Part shown: positions 16,071 through 24,903 of the stretch, piece by piece
Layout: each line of letters begins with the position of its first letter
How positions within the stretch are numbered: position 1 is the stretch's first letter
From: Candidatus Rokuibacteriota bacterium
GTDB lineage: Bacteria; Methylomirabilota; Methylomirabilia; Rokubacteriales; CSP1-6
Assembly: GCA_030647435.1 (NCBI GenBank)
Contig: JAUSJX010000012.1
Span: 218,267-282,266, forward strand
DNA: 64,000 nt
Direction of reading: 5' to 3'
Notes under the pieces: generated by a model
Database searches by the model: none
What the model was told of the DNA's origin: nothing
Seen by the model: only the letters and a program-made list of their open reading frames with translations
Translations under genes and position numbers: made by a program

Positions 16071-18278
16071 ATGGACATTCTGACGAACCTCAAGCAGGTC
16101 GGTCTCTCGCTGTTCAGCCGGCGCAAGCGCTGGGTCATCCTGGCCGCGGCGCTTGGCCTGGTCCTGTTCCTGCCGGCCGCCTACACGCTGTCCAAGGAAC
16201 CGCCTCGCTTCCGGACCAGCGCGGTGGTCTACCTCGAGAACAAGGCGGAGCGGGTGCCGATCTTCCAGGAGTTCTCCCCCAACCGGCCCCTGCCCGTGCA
16301 AATGGCCATCCTCCAAAGCCGGGCGCTCGCCGAGGCCGTCATCGAGGCGCTGCCGCGGGCCTCGGTCGAGGACCTGATGGAGAATCCCTACAGCCGGGAC
16401 TACTGGCTGGAGCTCCAGAACTCGTGGCGCCGGCTCCAGGGCCAGGAGCCTCTGGTCGAGAGTCCCCAGCGGCGCGCCCTCATGGAGATGCAGGCTGCGC
16501 GCGTCCGCTTCTCCACCCATCGGGGCGGCGGCATCGTCGAGATCATTGCGGAGGCCTCCAAGCCCCGGGTGGCTCTCGACATCGCCAATACCTACATGGA
16601 CGTCCTCGTGACCCGGACGCGCTCCTTCAACATCGATGACGCCAAGAGCACCCGCGAGTACCTGACCCAGCAGACCGGCCAGGTGGCCGAAGCGCTCAAC
16701 GCCAGCGAAACCACCCTGAGCCAATTCACGCTCTCCAAGGGCGGCATAAGGGTCCCGGACCGCTTCTCCGAGACGGCCGGCCGCCTGTCCCAGCTCGAGA
16801 GCAGCATCGCCGAGGTCCAGACCAACAAGAACATGAGCCAGACCCGCCTGGCTGGGCTGCGCGCCAAGTTGGAAGCCATGCCGGGCGCGCCGCCCAAGGC
16901 CACCCCGGCGGCGGCGGCGCCCTCGTCGGTCAACACCGGCAGGCTCCGGGCCAAGCTGTCGAGCCTGGAGGCCCAGCTGGTCGAGGCCAAGGGCAATTAT
17001 CCGGACGACCATCCGCGACTCCGCTCGCTTCGCCAGCAGATTGCCGACGTTCAGCGCGACCTGGGGGACGCGGTGAAGGAGTCGACCTCCGCCGACCTCA
17101 CCGGCAGCAGCGTCCCCGCTCAGGATCGGGCGGCATTCGCGGAGATGGTGGGGGCGCTGGAGACCTCGGTCGTCTCGCTCACTGCTCAGGAGAGCGCGCT
17201 GCGCGAGCAGGCGTCGGCCCACCGCAAGAATCTCGCCGGTCTTTCCAAAGACGAGCTCGAGTACCGCCGGCTTGCCTCGGAAGCAGAGACGAACCGCAAG
17301 CTGGCGACATTGCTCCAGGACAAGCTGGGCGCCGCTCGCCTCCGCGAGCAGGGTGAAATGAACGCCGTGAAGGTGATCGATCCACCCGGGACGCCAAGTC
17401 CAGCCCCCAACGAGAGGCGCTTGAAGTTCCTTGGCATTGCCCTGGCTCTTTCTTTCGTCGTCGGCGTGGCGGGACCTGGAGTCGTCGAGTACTTCAACCG
17501 ACCCATCCAGACTGAGCACGACGCTCGCCAGATCACCGGGCTGCCCGTGCTGTCCGCCGTGCCCTTGGTGCAGTCGCGCCGGGTGCTGTTCAGCCAGCGG
17601 GCCGCAAAGCCCGGTGACGTCGTTGGGGAAGACTACATCCTGTTCCTGGACGCGATCCGGCGCCTGCGCGTCGAGATCCAGCTTCTTGCCGAAGAGATGC
17701 CGCTCCACCGAATCCTCGTGGCCAGCGCCCTGCCGGGCGAGGGGAAGTCCACTGTCGTGTACAACCTCGGCTTGGCTCTCGGCGAGGTCGGCAAGCGCGT
17801 GATCATCGCCGACGCCGACTTCCATCGGCCCACCCTCCACCGCACCGCCAAGACCAACAACGAGCGTGGCTTCACCGATCTGCTGGCCGGCACGGGAGAC
17901 CTAAGCCATTCGCTGACCGAGATCAGCGACGGCGTACGGCTGGCCCCGCGCGGCTCCGGGCTGACCGTGCCAGCCCGCGCCGGGCTTGGCACGCGTCGCC
18001 TCGTGGAGGTCCTGGCGGGCATGTCGGCCGAGGCCGACTACGTGCTGATAGATTCCTCCCCGGCCCTGCTCATTCCGGAGAACCTCTACGTGGCCGCCGC
18101 CGCCGACGGGATCATCCTGGTGGCGGATTCGGGCTCGACGCGGCCCCGCGACCTACTCCGGGCCAAAGAGGTGCTGGAGCACTCCGGCACGCCGGTGATC
18201 GGTGTGGTCGTCAACCGCATGCCGCTCAAGTCCGTGAACTACTACTACCGACGCTACTCCGCGTACTACCACAACTAG
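16071..18278 (+). CDS. Fused chain-length determinant and BY-type tyrosine kinase (Wzc-like)
   Basis: A 735-residue inner-membrane protein. A Wzz-like region is flanked by membrane helices at about 23-42 and 450-472, with a long coiled-coil periplasmic part between them. The cytoplasmic kinase has Walker A LPGEGKST (P-loop 551-561, K559), Walker A' VIIADADFHRP and Walker B YVLIDSSPA. The C-terminal tail carries six tyrosines in the last 12 residues (Y724-726, Y729, Y732, Y733), the typical autophosphorylation cluster. In many XrtA loci the two halves are separate genes; here they are fused as in Wzc. Preceded by TAAGGAG. It should control chain length with the export protein at 12 kb. Confidence 0.94.
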   Translation: MDILTNLKQVGLSLFSRRKRWVILAAALGLVLFLPAAYTLSKEPPRFRTSAVVYLENKAERVPIFQEFSPNRPLPVQMAILQSRALAEAVIEALPRASVEDLMENPYSRDYWLELQNSWRRLQGQEPLVESPQRRALMEMQAARVRFSTHRGGGIVEIIAEASKPRVALDIANTYMDVLVTRTRSFNIDDAKSTREYLTQQTGQVAEALNASETTLSQFTLSKGGIRVPDRFSETAGRLSQLESSIAEVQTNKNMSQTRLAGLRAKLEAMPGAPPKATPAAAAPSSVNTGRLRAKLSSLEAQLVEAKGNYPDDHPRLRSLRQQIADVQRDLGDAVKESTSADLTGSSVPAQDRAAFAEMVGALETSVVSLTAQESALREQASAHRKNLAGLSKDELEYRRLASEAETNRKLATLLQDKLGAARLREQGEMNAVKVIDPPGTPSPAPNERRLKFLGIALALSFVVGVAGPGVVEYFNRPIQTEHDARQITGLPVLSAVPLVQSRRVLFSQRAAKPGDVVGEDYILFLDAIRRLRVEIQLLAEEMPLHRILVASALPGEGKSTVVYNLGLALGEVGKRVIIADADFHRPTLHRTAKTNNERGFTDLLAGTGDLSHSLTEISDGVRLAPRGSGLTVPARAGLGTRRLVEVLAGMSAEADYVLIDSSPALLIPENLYVAAAADGIILVADSGSTRPRDLLRAKEVLEHSGTPVIGVVVNRMPLKSVNYYYRRYSAYYHN

Positions 18279-18314
18279 GCCGAACGCCGTCGGACCCCGA
18301 AAGGAAACGAACTC

Positions 18315-19631
18315 GTGAGCACCTCGATTGACACGCTGGAACGCAGAATCGATACGCGAGCGGCAACTGTGGCGGTGGTCGGCATGGGCTATGTCGGGCT
18401 GTCCCTGGCGGTAGAGCTATGCCGAGCGGGCTTCCGGGTGCACGGCATCGACCTGGACGTGGAGCGGGTGAGTCTCCTGAACCGGGGTGCGTCGTACCTC
18501 GTCGACGTGACGGGCGAGACCCTTGCGCCCCTGGTCCGGGAAGGCCGCCTTACCGCCACGACAACCTTCGAGGTCGCCGCTGCCAGCGACGTCCTGATCG
18601 TCTGCGTCCCGACGCCGCTGCGCAAGAGCAAGGAGCCCGACATCTCGTTCATCCTGGCGGCGCTCGAGAGTCTGCTGCCCCATCTGCGCCGGGGACAGCT
18701 GATGGTCCTCGAGAGCACAACCTTCCCCGGCACCACTGAGGAGGTCGTCCTCCCTCGCCTCGAATCCCGTGGCTGGGTCGTCGGCGGCGACTTCTTCCTG
18801 GCATTCTCCCCGGAGCGCGTGGACCCGGGCAACCGGCAGTTCACCACCGCCAACATCCCGAAGGTGGTGGGCGGGGTGACGCCGGCCTGCACGCGGTTGG
18901 CCGCGGCACTGTACCGCGTGATCACGGGCTCGGTGTTCGAGGCCTCGAGCCCGCGAGTCGCCGAGACCGCCAAGCTGCTCGAGAATACGTTTCGCAGCGT
19001 GAACATCGCGCTGGCCAACGAACTGGCGGTCGCCTGCCGAAAGATCGGCGTGGACCCGTGGGAGGTGATCGAGGCGGCGGCGACCAAGCCGTTCGGCTTC
19101 ATGCCCTTCTACCCGGGTCCGGGCATCGGCGGCCACTGCATCCCGGTGGACCCGCTGTACCTGTCCTGGAAGATCCGGCTCGCCGGCCACGAGACGCAGT
19201 TCATCGCCCTCGCCGACCAGATCAACCGCGCCATGCCGGAGCACGTCGTCACCCTGGTAGCCGACGCGCTGAACGAGCGCGGCCGGGCGGTGCGCGGGGC
19301 CATGGTCCTCGTCCTGGGCGTCACCTACAAGCCCGACGTCAACGACATCCGTGAGTCACCTGCCCTCGAGATCATCCAGACGCTGGCCCGCAAAGGCGCC
19401 CAGGTTTCCTACGCCGACCCCTTCGTCCCGCAGTTGGCGCTCGGCGATCTGAAGCTCGCGGCGGTGGAGCCTTCGGCCGAAGCCGTCGCGGCCGCCGACT
19501 GCGTGCTGATCCTGACCAACCACTCGGCCTTCGACTACGCGATGGTCGCCGACCGCGCCACGCTGGTCGTCGACACACGCAATGCCATGAAGGACTACCG
19601 ACGTTCCCGGCCCTGGATCGTGACGCTCTAA
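18315..19631 (+). CDS. Nucleotide-sugar dehydrogenase (UDP-Glc/UDP-GlcNAc/ManNAc type)
   Basis: A 438-residue UDP-sugar 6-dehydrogenase that oxidises a nucleotide sugar to the uronic acid with two NAD. The NAD-binding motif is VVGMGYVGLSLA near residue 25. The catalytic cysteine is C275 in GGHCIPVDP. The substrate-binding C-terminal domain contains VLGVTYKPDVNDIRESPA. The GHCIPVDP form is common in WbpA/TviB-like UDP-N-acetylglucosamine or mannosamine dehydrogenases, so an amino-uronic acid is likely. That is inference. The GTG start is preceded by AAGGA. A second dehydrogenase lies at 48956. Confidence 0.93.
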   Translation: MSTSIDTLERRIDTRAATVAVVGMGYVGLSLAVELCRAGFRVHGIDLDVERVSLLNRGASYLVDVTGETLAPLVREGRLTATTTFEVAAASDVLIVCVPTPLRKSKEPDISFILAALESLLPHLRRGQLMVLESTTFPGTTEEVVLPRLESRGWVVGGDFFLAFSPERVDPGNRQFTTANIPKVVGGVTPACTRLAAALYRVITGSVFEASSPRVAETAKLLENTFRSVNIALANELAVACRKIGVDPWEVIEAAATKPFGFMPFYPGPGIGGHCIPVDPLYLSWKIRLAGHETQFIALADQINRAMPEHVVTLVADALNERGRAVRGAMVLVLGVTYKPDVNDIRESPALEIIQTLARKGAQVSYADPFVPQLALGDLKLAAVEPSAEAVAAADCVLILTNHSAFDYAMVADRATLVVDTRNAMKDYRRSRPWIVTL

Positions 19632-19640
19632 GAGGTCCCT

Positions 19641-20654
19641 ATGTCCACCGTTCTCGTCACAGGCGGCGCCGGCTTCCTCGGCTCCCACCTCGTCGATCGG
19701 CTCCTGGCCGATGGAGCAAGCGTGAGGGTCCTCGACAACCTGTCCACGGGCTCGCTCGATAATCTTCGGGCGGCCGCCCGCTGGCGGTCCGATGAGGCCG
19801 CGGCCGCGCCCTCTGCCGGGACTCGGCTCGAGGTCATTCTCGGCGACATCCGTGACCGCGAGCTGGTGCGCCGGGCCATGCGCCGGGTCGCAGGTGTCTT
19901 CCATCTGGCCGCGCTGCCACCGAGCGGCGCCTCTTTTTCAGATCCGGCCGAGTTCCACACGGTCAACGTCCAGGGCACCCTCAATGTCCTTGAGGCGGCC
20001 CTGGCGGAGGGGGCGGGTCGCGTGGTGTTCGCCTCCTGCGCCTCCGTCTATGGCTCTCCGTCCCCCGGCCTGGTGATGGAGGACGGGCCGGTCCAGCCCG
20101 CCTCGCTCTTCGCGGCGTCCAAGCTGGCCGGCGAGATGTACTGCCGCGTGTTCTACACCAAGCACGGGCTCGAGACGGTCGCCCTCCGCTACTTCACGGT
20201 CTACGGCCCGAGGCAGACCAGGGTGGACGACAGCCTGACCGTCTCGGCATTCATCGACGCGCTGCGCCGGCGCCGACCTGTCATGGATGCCGATGCCGCG
20301 GCGGCTCTCGACTTCACCTACGTGGACGATGCCGTGGATGCCACGGTGGCCGCCGCGACGGCAGCAGCGGCGGCCGGCCAGACGATCAACGTCGGCTCAG
20401 GGCAGACCGCGTCGGTCCAGGAGGTCCTGTCCATCCTGAGTCGGCTCCTGGGCCTGCAGCCAGTTGCCGGTGCCTGGCCCGAGCCCGCCTCCCTCCCGAG
20501 AACGCAGCAGCCTCAGGCCAGCCGCGCCGCCGAGCTCTTGGGCTACGTGCCACGGGTCTCTCTCGTCTCCGGACTCTCGCGCGTTGTCCAGTCCCTGACT
20601 GAATATCAGCAGTCCAACGATCCGGCCCTGGCTGAGATCGGTGCAGATGAATAA
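19641..20654 (+). CDS. NAD-dependent epimerase/dehydratase with altered catalytic Tyr
   Basis: A 337-residue extended short-chain dehydrogenase of the GalE/WbpP group. The Rossmann motif TGGAGFLGSH starts at residue 7, and the substrate Ser region is FASCASVYGS (about 130-139). The usual YxxxK catalytic pair is altered: K161 is present but the Tyr position is F157 (codon TTC at 20109-20111, in SLFAASKLAGE). Without Tyr as general base, a normal C4 epimerase reaction is doubtful. It may have a modified mechanism, a structural role or weak activity. It follows the dehydrogenase gene closely and overlaps the deacetylase gene by eight bases, so it belongs to the same operon. Confidence 0.88.
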   Translation: MSTVLVTGGAGFLGSHLVDRLLADGASVRVLDNLSTGSLDNLRAAARWRSDEAAAAPSAGTRLEVILGDIRDRELVRRAMRRVAGVFHLAALPPSGASFSDPAEFHTVNVQGTLNVLEAALAEGAGRVVFASCASVYGSPSPGLVMEDGPVQPASLFAASKLAGEMYCRVFYTKHGLETVALRYFTVYGPRQTRVDDSLTVSAFIDALRRRRPVMDADAAAALDFTYVDDAVDATVAAATAAAAAGQTINVGSGQTASVQEVLSILSRLLGLQPVAGAWPEPASLPRTQQPQASRAAELLGYVPRVSLVSGLSRVVQSLTEYQQSNDPALAEIGADE

Positions 20655-21531
20655 CGTATTGACGTTTGACGTCGAGGAGTACTTCCACGCGGAGGCCTTC
20701 GCGGGCGTGGTTCGACCGGAGGACTGGCCGACGTTCGGCAGCCGCGTGGTCGACCCTACCGAACGCCTCCTCGACATGCTCGACTACGCCGACGTCCGGG
20801 CGACGTTCTTCGTCCTGGGCTGGGTGGCGGAGCGCCAGCCGGGCCTGGTCCAGGAGATCCATGCCCGCGGGCACGAGCTGGCTTGCCACGGGTACAGCCA
20901 CCAGATGATCTCGCGACTGACCCCGCAGGAATTCGCCGAGGATGTGAAGCGAGCGAAGAAGGTGATCGAGGACATTGCGGGAACCCGCGTGATCGGGTAC
21001 CGGGCGCCGACGTTCTCCGTCACGCGCCAGACCTTGTGGAGCCTCGAGGTGCTGATGGAGGCCGGCTTCCGGTACGACTCGAGCATCTTCCCCATCGTCC
21101 ACGACCGGTACGGCATCCCGGACGCCCCACGCTTCGCCCACCGGATCCCCATCTTCGCCAACCGGATCCCCATCGTCGGCAATGGCTGTGCCATCGCCGA
21201 GCTGCCCCTCTCGACGCTCTCCGTCTTCGGGCGGCGACTGCCGGTGGCGGGCGGCGGCTACTTCCGCCTTCTCCCCTACGGGCTCACGCGTCTCGCTATT
21301 CGACACCTCAACAAGGTCGAGCGCCAGCCGGCCGTGGTCTACCTCCACCCGTGGGAGCTCGATCGACACCAGCCCCGGCTGTCCGTCGGGCGGCTGACCC
21401 GGCTCCGCCACTCCATCAACATCGACGAGACCGAGGACAAGCTGTGCCGGCTCCTCGCAGACTTCCGTTTCGCCCCCGCCGCGCAGGTCCTCGCCGAGAC
21501 CGGCGTCCTCGTTAGCGGAGAGGCGTCGTGA
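20647..21531 (+). CDS. XrtA-system polysaccharide deacetylase (with DUF3473-like C-terminus)
   Basis: A 294-residue NodB-type deacetylase. The opening MNNVLTFDVEEYFH gives the metal-site Asp and the YFH feature of the PEP-CTERM-locus subfamily. The metal-binding histidines are in CHGYSHQMI (about 82-90), and RAPTFSVT is motif 3. The C-terminal region carries PVAGGGYFRLLPYG and the YLHPWELD motif expected of the DUF3473 extension. A GTG six bases upstream is in frame, but the ATG at 20647 gives the family-typical N-terminus. It should remove acetyl groups from amino sugars of the polymer. Confidence 0.92.
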   Translation: MNNVLTFDVEEYFHAEAFAGVVRPEDWPTFGSRVVDPTERLLDMLDYADVRATFFVLGWVAERQPGLVQEIHARGHELACHGYSHQMISRLTPQEFAEDVKRAKKVIEDIAGTRVIGYRAPTFSVTRQTLWSLEVLMEAGFRYDSSIFPIVHDRYGIPDAPRFAHRIPIFANRIPIVGNGCAIAELPLSTLSVFGRRLPVAGGGYFRLLPYGLTRLAIRHLNKVERQPAVVYLHPWELDRHQPRLSVGRLTRLRHSINIDETEDKLCRLLADFRFAPAAQVLAETGVLVSGEAS

Positions 21532-22613
21532 AGCTCGCGGCCGTCGTGGGGGCGCGCCCGAACTTCGTCAAGGTTGCTCCAATCCTGGCCGCGCTGCGCC
21601 AGCGCAGCGGCATCTCCACCACGCTGATCCACACGGGCCAGCACTACGACGCGGAGATGTCGGGGGGCTTCTTCGCCGACCTGGAGCTGCCCGAGCCCGA
21701 CGTGAATCTGGGGGTACGGGCAGCCAGCGCCGTGGCGCAGATCGCCGAGATCATGGCCCGGCTCGAGCCGATACTGGTCGCCGAACGGCCCGACACGCTG
21801 ATCGTAGTTGGAGATGTCAACTCCACGCTCGCCGGCGCGCTGACCGCGGTGAAGCTGGGACTCCGCGTCGCCCACGTGGAGGCCGGTCTCCGGAGCTTCG
21901 ACCGGAGCATGCCCGAGGAGCTCAACCGGGTGCTCACCGACCAGATCTCCGATCTCCTGTTCACGACCGAGCCGGCGGCCAACGAGAACCTCGCTCGCGA
22001 GGGCATTCCCGCCGATCGCGTCCACTTCGCAGGCAACGTGATGATCGACACGCTGTTCCGTTGTCGCGAGCGCGCCCAACGGTCCGCCATCCTGGCCACG
22101 CTCGGGCTCTCAGCGGGCCAGTACGCGGTGCTTACGCTGCACCGGCCGAGTAACGTGGACGACAACCGGGCCCTGGGGCGCATGCTTGCCGCCATTGAGC
22201 GGATCCAGGCGGACCTGCCCGTGGTCTTCCCGGTCCACCCACGCACCCGCCAGCGCCTCGAGGCCCTCAACGGGCAGATGCCGGACATGCCCGGCCTCCG
22301 CCTGGTATCGCCCCTGGCCTATCTCGACTTCGTCCAGCTGATGGCCAACGCGCGCTGCGTACTCACCGACTCGGGAGGCATCCAGGAGGAGACGACGGCC
22401 CTGGGTATCCCGTGCCTCACCCTCCGGACCAATACTGAGCGGCCTGTCACCATCCAACGGGGCACCAACAGGCTGGTGGGAGTAGAACCCGAGGCAATCT
22501 ACGCCGGCTGGCAGGACGTGGGCCGGGGCCACTGGCCCGCCGGCGAGCTGCCGGAGCTCTGGGATGGCAAGGCGGCGGGACGGATCGTCTCCGTCCTGCT
22601 GGGTGAGCGGTAG
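21528..22613 (+). CDS. wecB: UDP-N-acetylglucosamine 2-epimerase (non-hydrolysing)
   Basis: A 361-residue WecB/MnaA enzyme that interconverts UDP-GlcNAc and UDP-ManNAc. Motifs seen include VGARPNFVKVAP at the N-terminus, IHTGQHYD, HVEAGLRSFD, MPEELNR and the C-terminal TDSGGIQEETTALGIPCLTLR. Length matches the family. The GTG start overlaps the stop of the deacetylase gene (GTGA). With a nucleotide-sugar dehydrogenase in the same operon it makes a pathway to UDP-ManNAcA plausible. Confidence 0.95.
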   Translation: MKLAAVVGARPNFVKVAPILAALRQRSGISTTLIHTGQHYDAEMSGGFFADLELPEPDVNLGVRAASAVAQIAEIMARLEPILVAERPDTLIVVGDVNSTLAGALTAVKLGLRVAHVEAGLRSFDRSMPEELNRVLTDQISDLLFTTEPAANENLAREGIPADRVHFAGNVMIDTLFRCRERAQRSAILATLGLSAGQYAVLTLHRPSNVDDNRALGRMLAAIERIQADLPVVFPVHPRTRQRLEALNGQMPDMPGLRLVSPLAYLDFVQLMANARCVLTDSGGIQEETTALGIPCLTLRTNTERPVTIQRGTNRLVGVEPEAIYAGWQDVGRGHWPAGELPELWDGKAAGRIVSVLLGER

Positions 22614-22622
22614 GAGCAGGCC

Positions 22623-23642
22623 GTGGAAATCAGACCGCTCACCACGGAGACCGTCGAGTGGGACGCGTTCGTCCGCTCCGCCGTCCACGGGAGCCCGTTC
22701 CACTTGCTGGCGTGGAAGCGCGTGGTCGAGGCCGCGTTCGGTCATCGGCCCCACTACCTCATGGCGGCAGGTTCGGACCGCGTGGAAGGCGTGCTGCCGC
22801 TGTTCGAGGTACCGGGCCTCTTCGGGGGGCGCGGGCTCGTCTCGGTACCCTACGGGGTCTACGGCGGCGTTTGCGCGACATCCCCCGAGGCGCGCGCGGC
22901 GCTGCTGGAAGCCGCCACCCGGCTGGCGCGGGAGCGCCGGGCCGACTACGTGGAACTGCGCCACAGGAGCGGCCAGCAGGTGGACTTGCCGACCAAGTCG
23001 CTGTACGTGACGTTCGCCCGTCCGATCTCAGCCGACTCCGAGGAGAACATGGCGGCCATCCCCCGCAAGCAGCGGCGGATGATCCGCCAGGGCGTCAAGT
23101 TTGGCCTCCGGTCGGAGTTCGGGCTCCAGCATCTGGACGCGTTCTACGAGGTCTACGCCGAGAGCGTCCGAAGGCTGGGCTCCCCGGTCTTCCCCCGCAC
23201 CCTCTTCCGCGCCATCGCCCAGGAGTTCAAGCAGGACTGCGAGCTGCTGACCATCTGGCGCGAGGGACGACTTCTCGCCGGCGTGCTCACCCTTCTCTAT
23301 GAGGACCGGGCGCTCCCTTACTACGGCGGCGCGCTCGGCGCGGGTTCCCAGTTCGCCGTCAATGACTTTATGTACTGGGAGCTCATGTGTCGCGTGGCCG
23401 CGGCGGGTTACCAGATCTTCGACTTCGGCAGGAGCCGCGAGGGCACCGGCCCGTATCACTTCAAGCGGCACTGGGGATTCGAGCCTGAGGCCCTGCCGTA
23501 CCAGTACATCCTGCAGCGGGGCTCCATCCCGAACCTGAGCCCGTCCAACCCAAAGATGCGCCTGGCCATCGCGGCCTGGAAGCGCCTGCCGCTCGCCGTG
23601 ACCAAGGCGCTCGGACCCCGTCTCACGAGGTACCTGCCGTGA
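22623..23642 (+). CDS. FemAB/GNAT-fold transferase of the XrtA system
   Basis: A 339-residue protein of the FemAB-related group found in PEP-CTERM/exosortase loci. It has the double-GNAT layout: an N-terminal half with PFHLLAWKRVVEAAFGH and LPLFEVPGL, and a C-terminal half with YYGGALGAGSQFAVNDFMYWELM and FDFGRSREGTGPYHFKRHWG. Enzymes of this fold transfer aminoacyl or acyl groups; the substrate here is unknown. GTG start. It lies between wecB and a glycosyltransferase in the same direction with short spacing. Confidence 0.87.
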   Translation: MEIRPLTTETVEWDAFVRSAVHGSPFHLLAWKRVVEAAFGHRPHYLMAAGSDRVEGVLPLFEVPGLFGGRGLVSVPYGVYGGVCATSPEARAALLEAATRLARERRADYVELRHRSGQQVDLPTKSLYVTFARPISADSEENMAAIPRKQRRMIRQGVKFGLRSEFGLQHLDAFYEVYAESVRRLGSPVFPRTLFRAIAQEFKQDCELLTIWREGRLLAGVLTLLYEDRALPYYGGALGAGSQFAVNDFMYWELMCRVAAAGYQIFDFGRSREGTGPYHFKRHWGFEPEALPYQYILQRGSIPNLSPSNPKMRLAIAAWKRLPLAVTKALGPRLTRYLP

Positions 23643-23664
23643 CCTCGCGAAACGCCGACGCCCG

Positions 23665-24903
23665 ATGAGAATCCTGATGCTCGGTCCGTGGGTGCCCTCG
23701 GCACGGTACCCGGTGGAGGCGGAGCGGCTCCTCCGCTTCGCCCGACACCTCGTCCATGGTCACCGGCTCACGCTCGCCTTTGCCACAGACGTCCCCGACC
23801 ACTCGGGGACGATCCTGGCGCTGCGTGCCGAGTTTCCGGACATGGAGTTCGCCGTCGTGCCGCGCCGCCTCCGGCGGCTGTGGAGCGCGCTCCGCCTGTT
23901 CGCCAAGGCGTCGGTCGAGCTCACGTACTTCGACTCCGCCGCGCTTCGCACCCGCCTCCGCGACCGTGAGCGGACCTCCCCCTTCGACGTGGTCTACGCC
24001 GCGTCGGCCGGCATGATCCAGCACGCGCTCGACCTGGAGCGCCCAGGGCCGCTGGTGATCGACTTCGGGGACCTCGACTCAGAGTGGTGGGAGCGCCGCG
24101 CTGCGGGAAGCCCCCGGCTCAAGGCGGGATTCTATCGCGCCGAGGCGGCCAGGGTGCGCGAGTTGGAGCAGGCCGCCGCCCGGCGGGCCACGGTCTCCAT
24201 GGTGTCGAGCGTCCAGGCCGCCGAGCGGATTGCTTCCTTCGCTCCCGGGGTCCCCGTCGTCGTGGTCCAGAACGGCGTGGATCCGGAGCGCTATCCGGCG
24301 GGCCCCCATCGGGCGGCCGAGCCGGTCATCGCATTCACCGGCTCCCTCGAGGGCGCCGGCGGGTTCGACGCTGCCACAAAGTTCTGCCGCGGGGTGCTGC
24401 CCGCGGTCCGCGCTCAAGTGGCCGGCGCTCGTGTCGTGATTCCCGGCCGGTACCTGCCCCGGTCCGCGCGACGCTTGGCGCGGCTGCCCGGCGTCGAGAT
24501 CGTCGGCAACGGCGTGGACCTTCGGGCCCTCTTCCGACACGCCGCCGTCGCCGTCTCGCCCTCAGGCGACTCCAACGGGGCGCGCCAGGGGGCGCTCGAG
24601 GCCATGGCCGCTGGCGTGCCGCTTGTGGCGAGCCGAAAGAGCCTGAACGGGCTATGGGCGAAGTTCGATCAAGAGGTGTACGTCAAGGACGACCCCGGGG
24701 CCATGGCCCGCCGCCTGGTCGAGCTGCTCAGCAGCGAGTCCATGCGCGCGGAGGTGGGCAGCCGCGGCCGGGCTTTCGTCCGCGCGCACCATTCATGGGA
24801 AGCCGCGGCTGTCCACGTCGCCCAAGTGGTCGACCGCGTCCTGAGCATCACGCCCCGCGCGTTCCGGCCGGCGGCAGCCCCTGAGGCGCCTGCGAAACCA
24901 TGA
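23665..24903 (+). CDS. Glycosyltransferase family 4 (XrtA sugar-transferase-like, diverged)
   Basis: A 412-residue GT-B glycosyltransferase. The N-terminus MRILMLGPWVPSARYP and the central IDFGDLDSEWWERRA resemble the exosortase-locus sugar transferase encoded at 50269 (MDFGDADSEKWLEYA there), so the two are probably paralogues. The donor-site region is FTGSLEGAGGFD and SPSGDSNGARQGALEAMAAGVP, where the first Glu of the usual Ex7E pair is not evident. The activity is inferred from fold only. The stop overlaps the next ATG (ATGA). Confidence 0.85.
   Translation: MRILMLGPWVPSARYPVEAERLLRFARHLVHGHRLTLAFATDVPDHSGTILALRAEFPDMEFAVVPRRLRRLWSALRLFAKASVELTYFDSAALRTRLRDRERTSPFDVVYAASAGMIQHALDLERPGPLVIDFGDLDSEWWERRAAGSPRLKAGFYRAEAARVRELEQAAARRATVSMVSSVQAAERIASFAPGVPVVVVQNGVDPERYPAGPHRAAEPVIAFTGSLEGAGGFDAATKFCRGVLPAVRAQVAGARVVIPGRYLPRSARRLARLPGVEIVGNGVDLRALFRHAAVAVSPSGDSNGARQGALEAMAAGVPLVASRKSLNGLWAKFDQEVYVKDDPGAMARRLVELLSSESMRAEVGSRGRAFVRAHHSWEAAAVHVAQVVDRVLSITPRAFRPAAAPEAPAKP

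Noticed and set aside
15942..17840. A 632-codon minus-strand frame opposite the transferase and the Wzc-like kinase gene
   Set aside because: It has no recognisable motif, while the plus-strand product shows complete kinase motifs, so it is a shadow.
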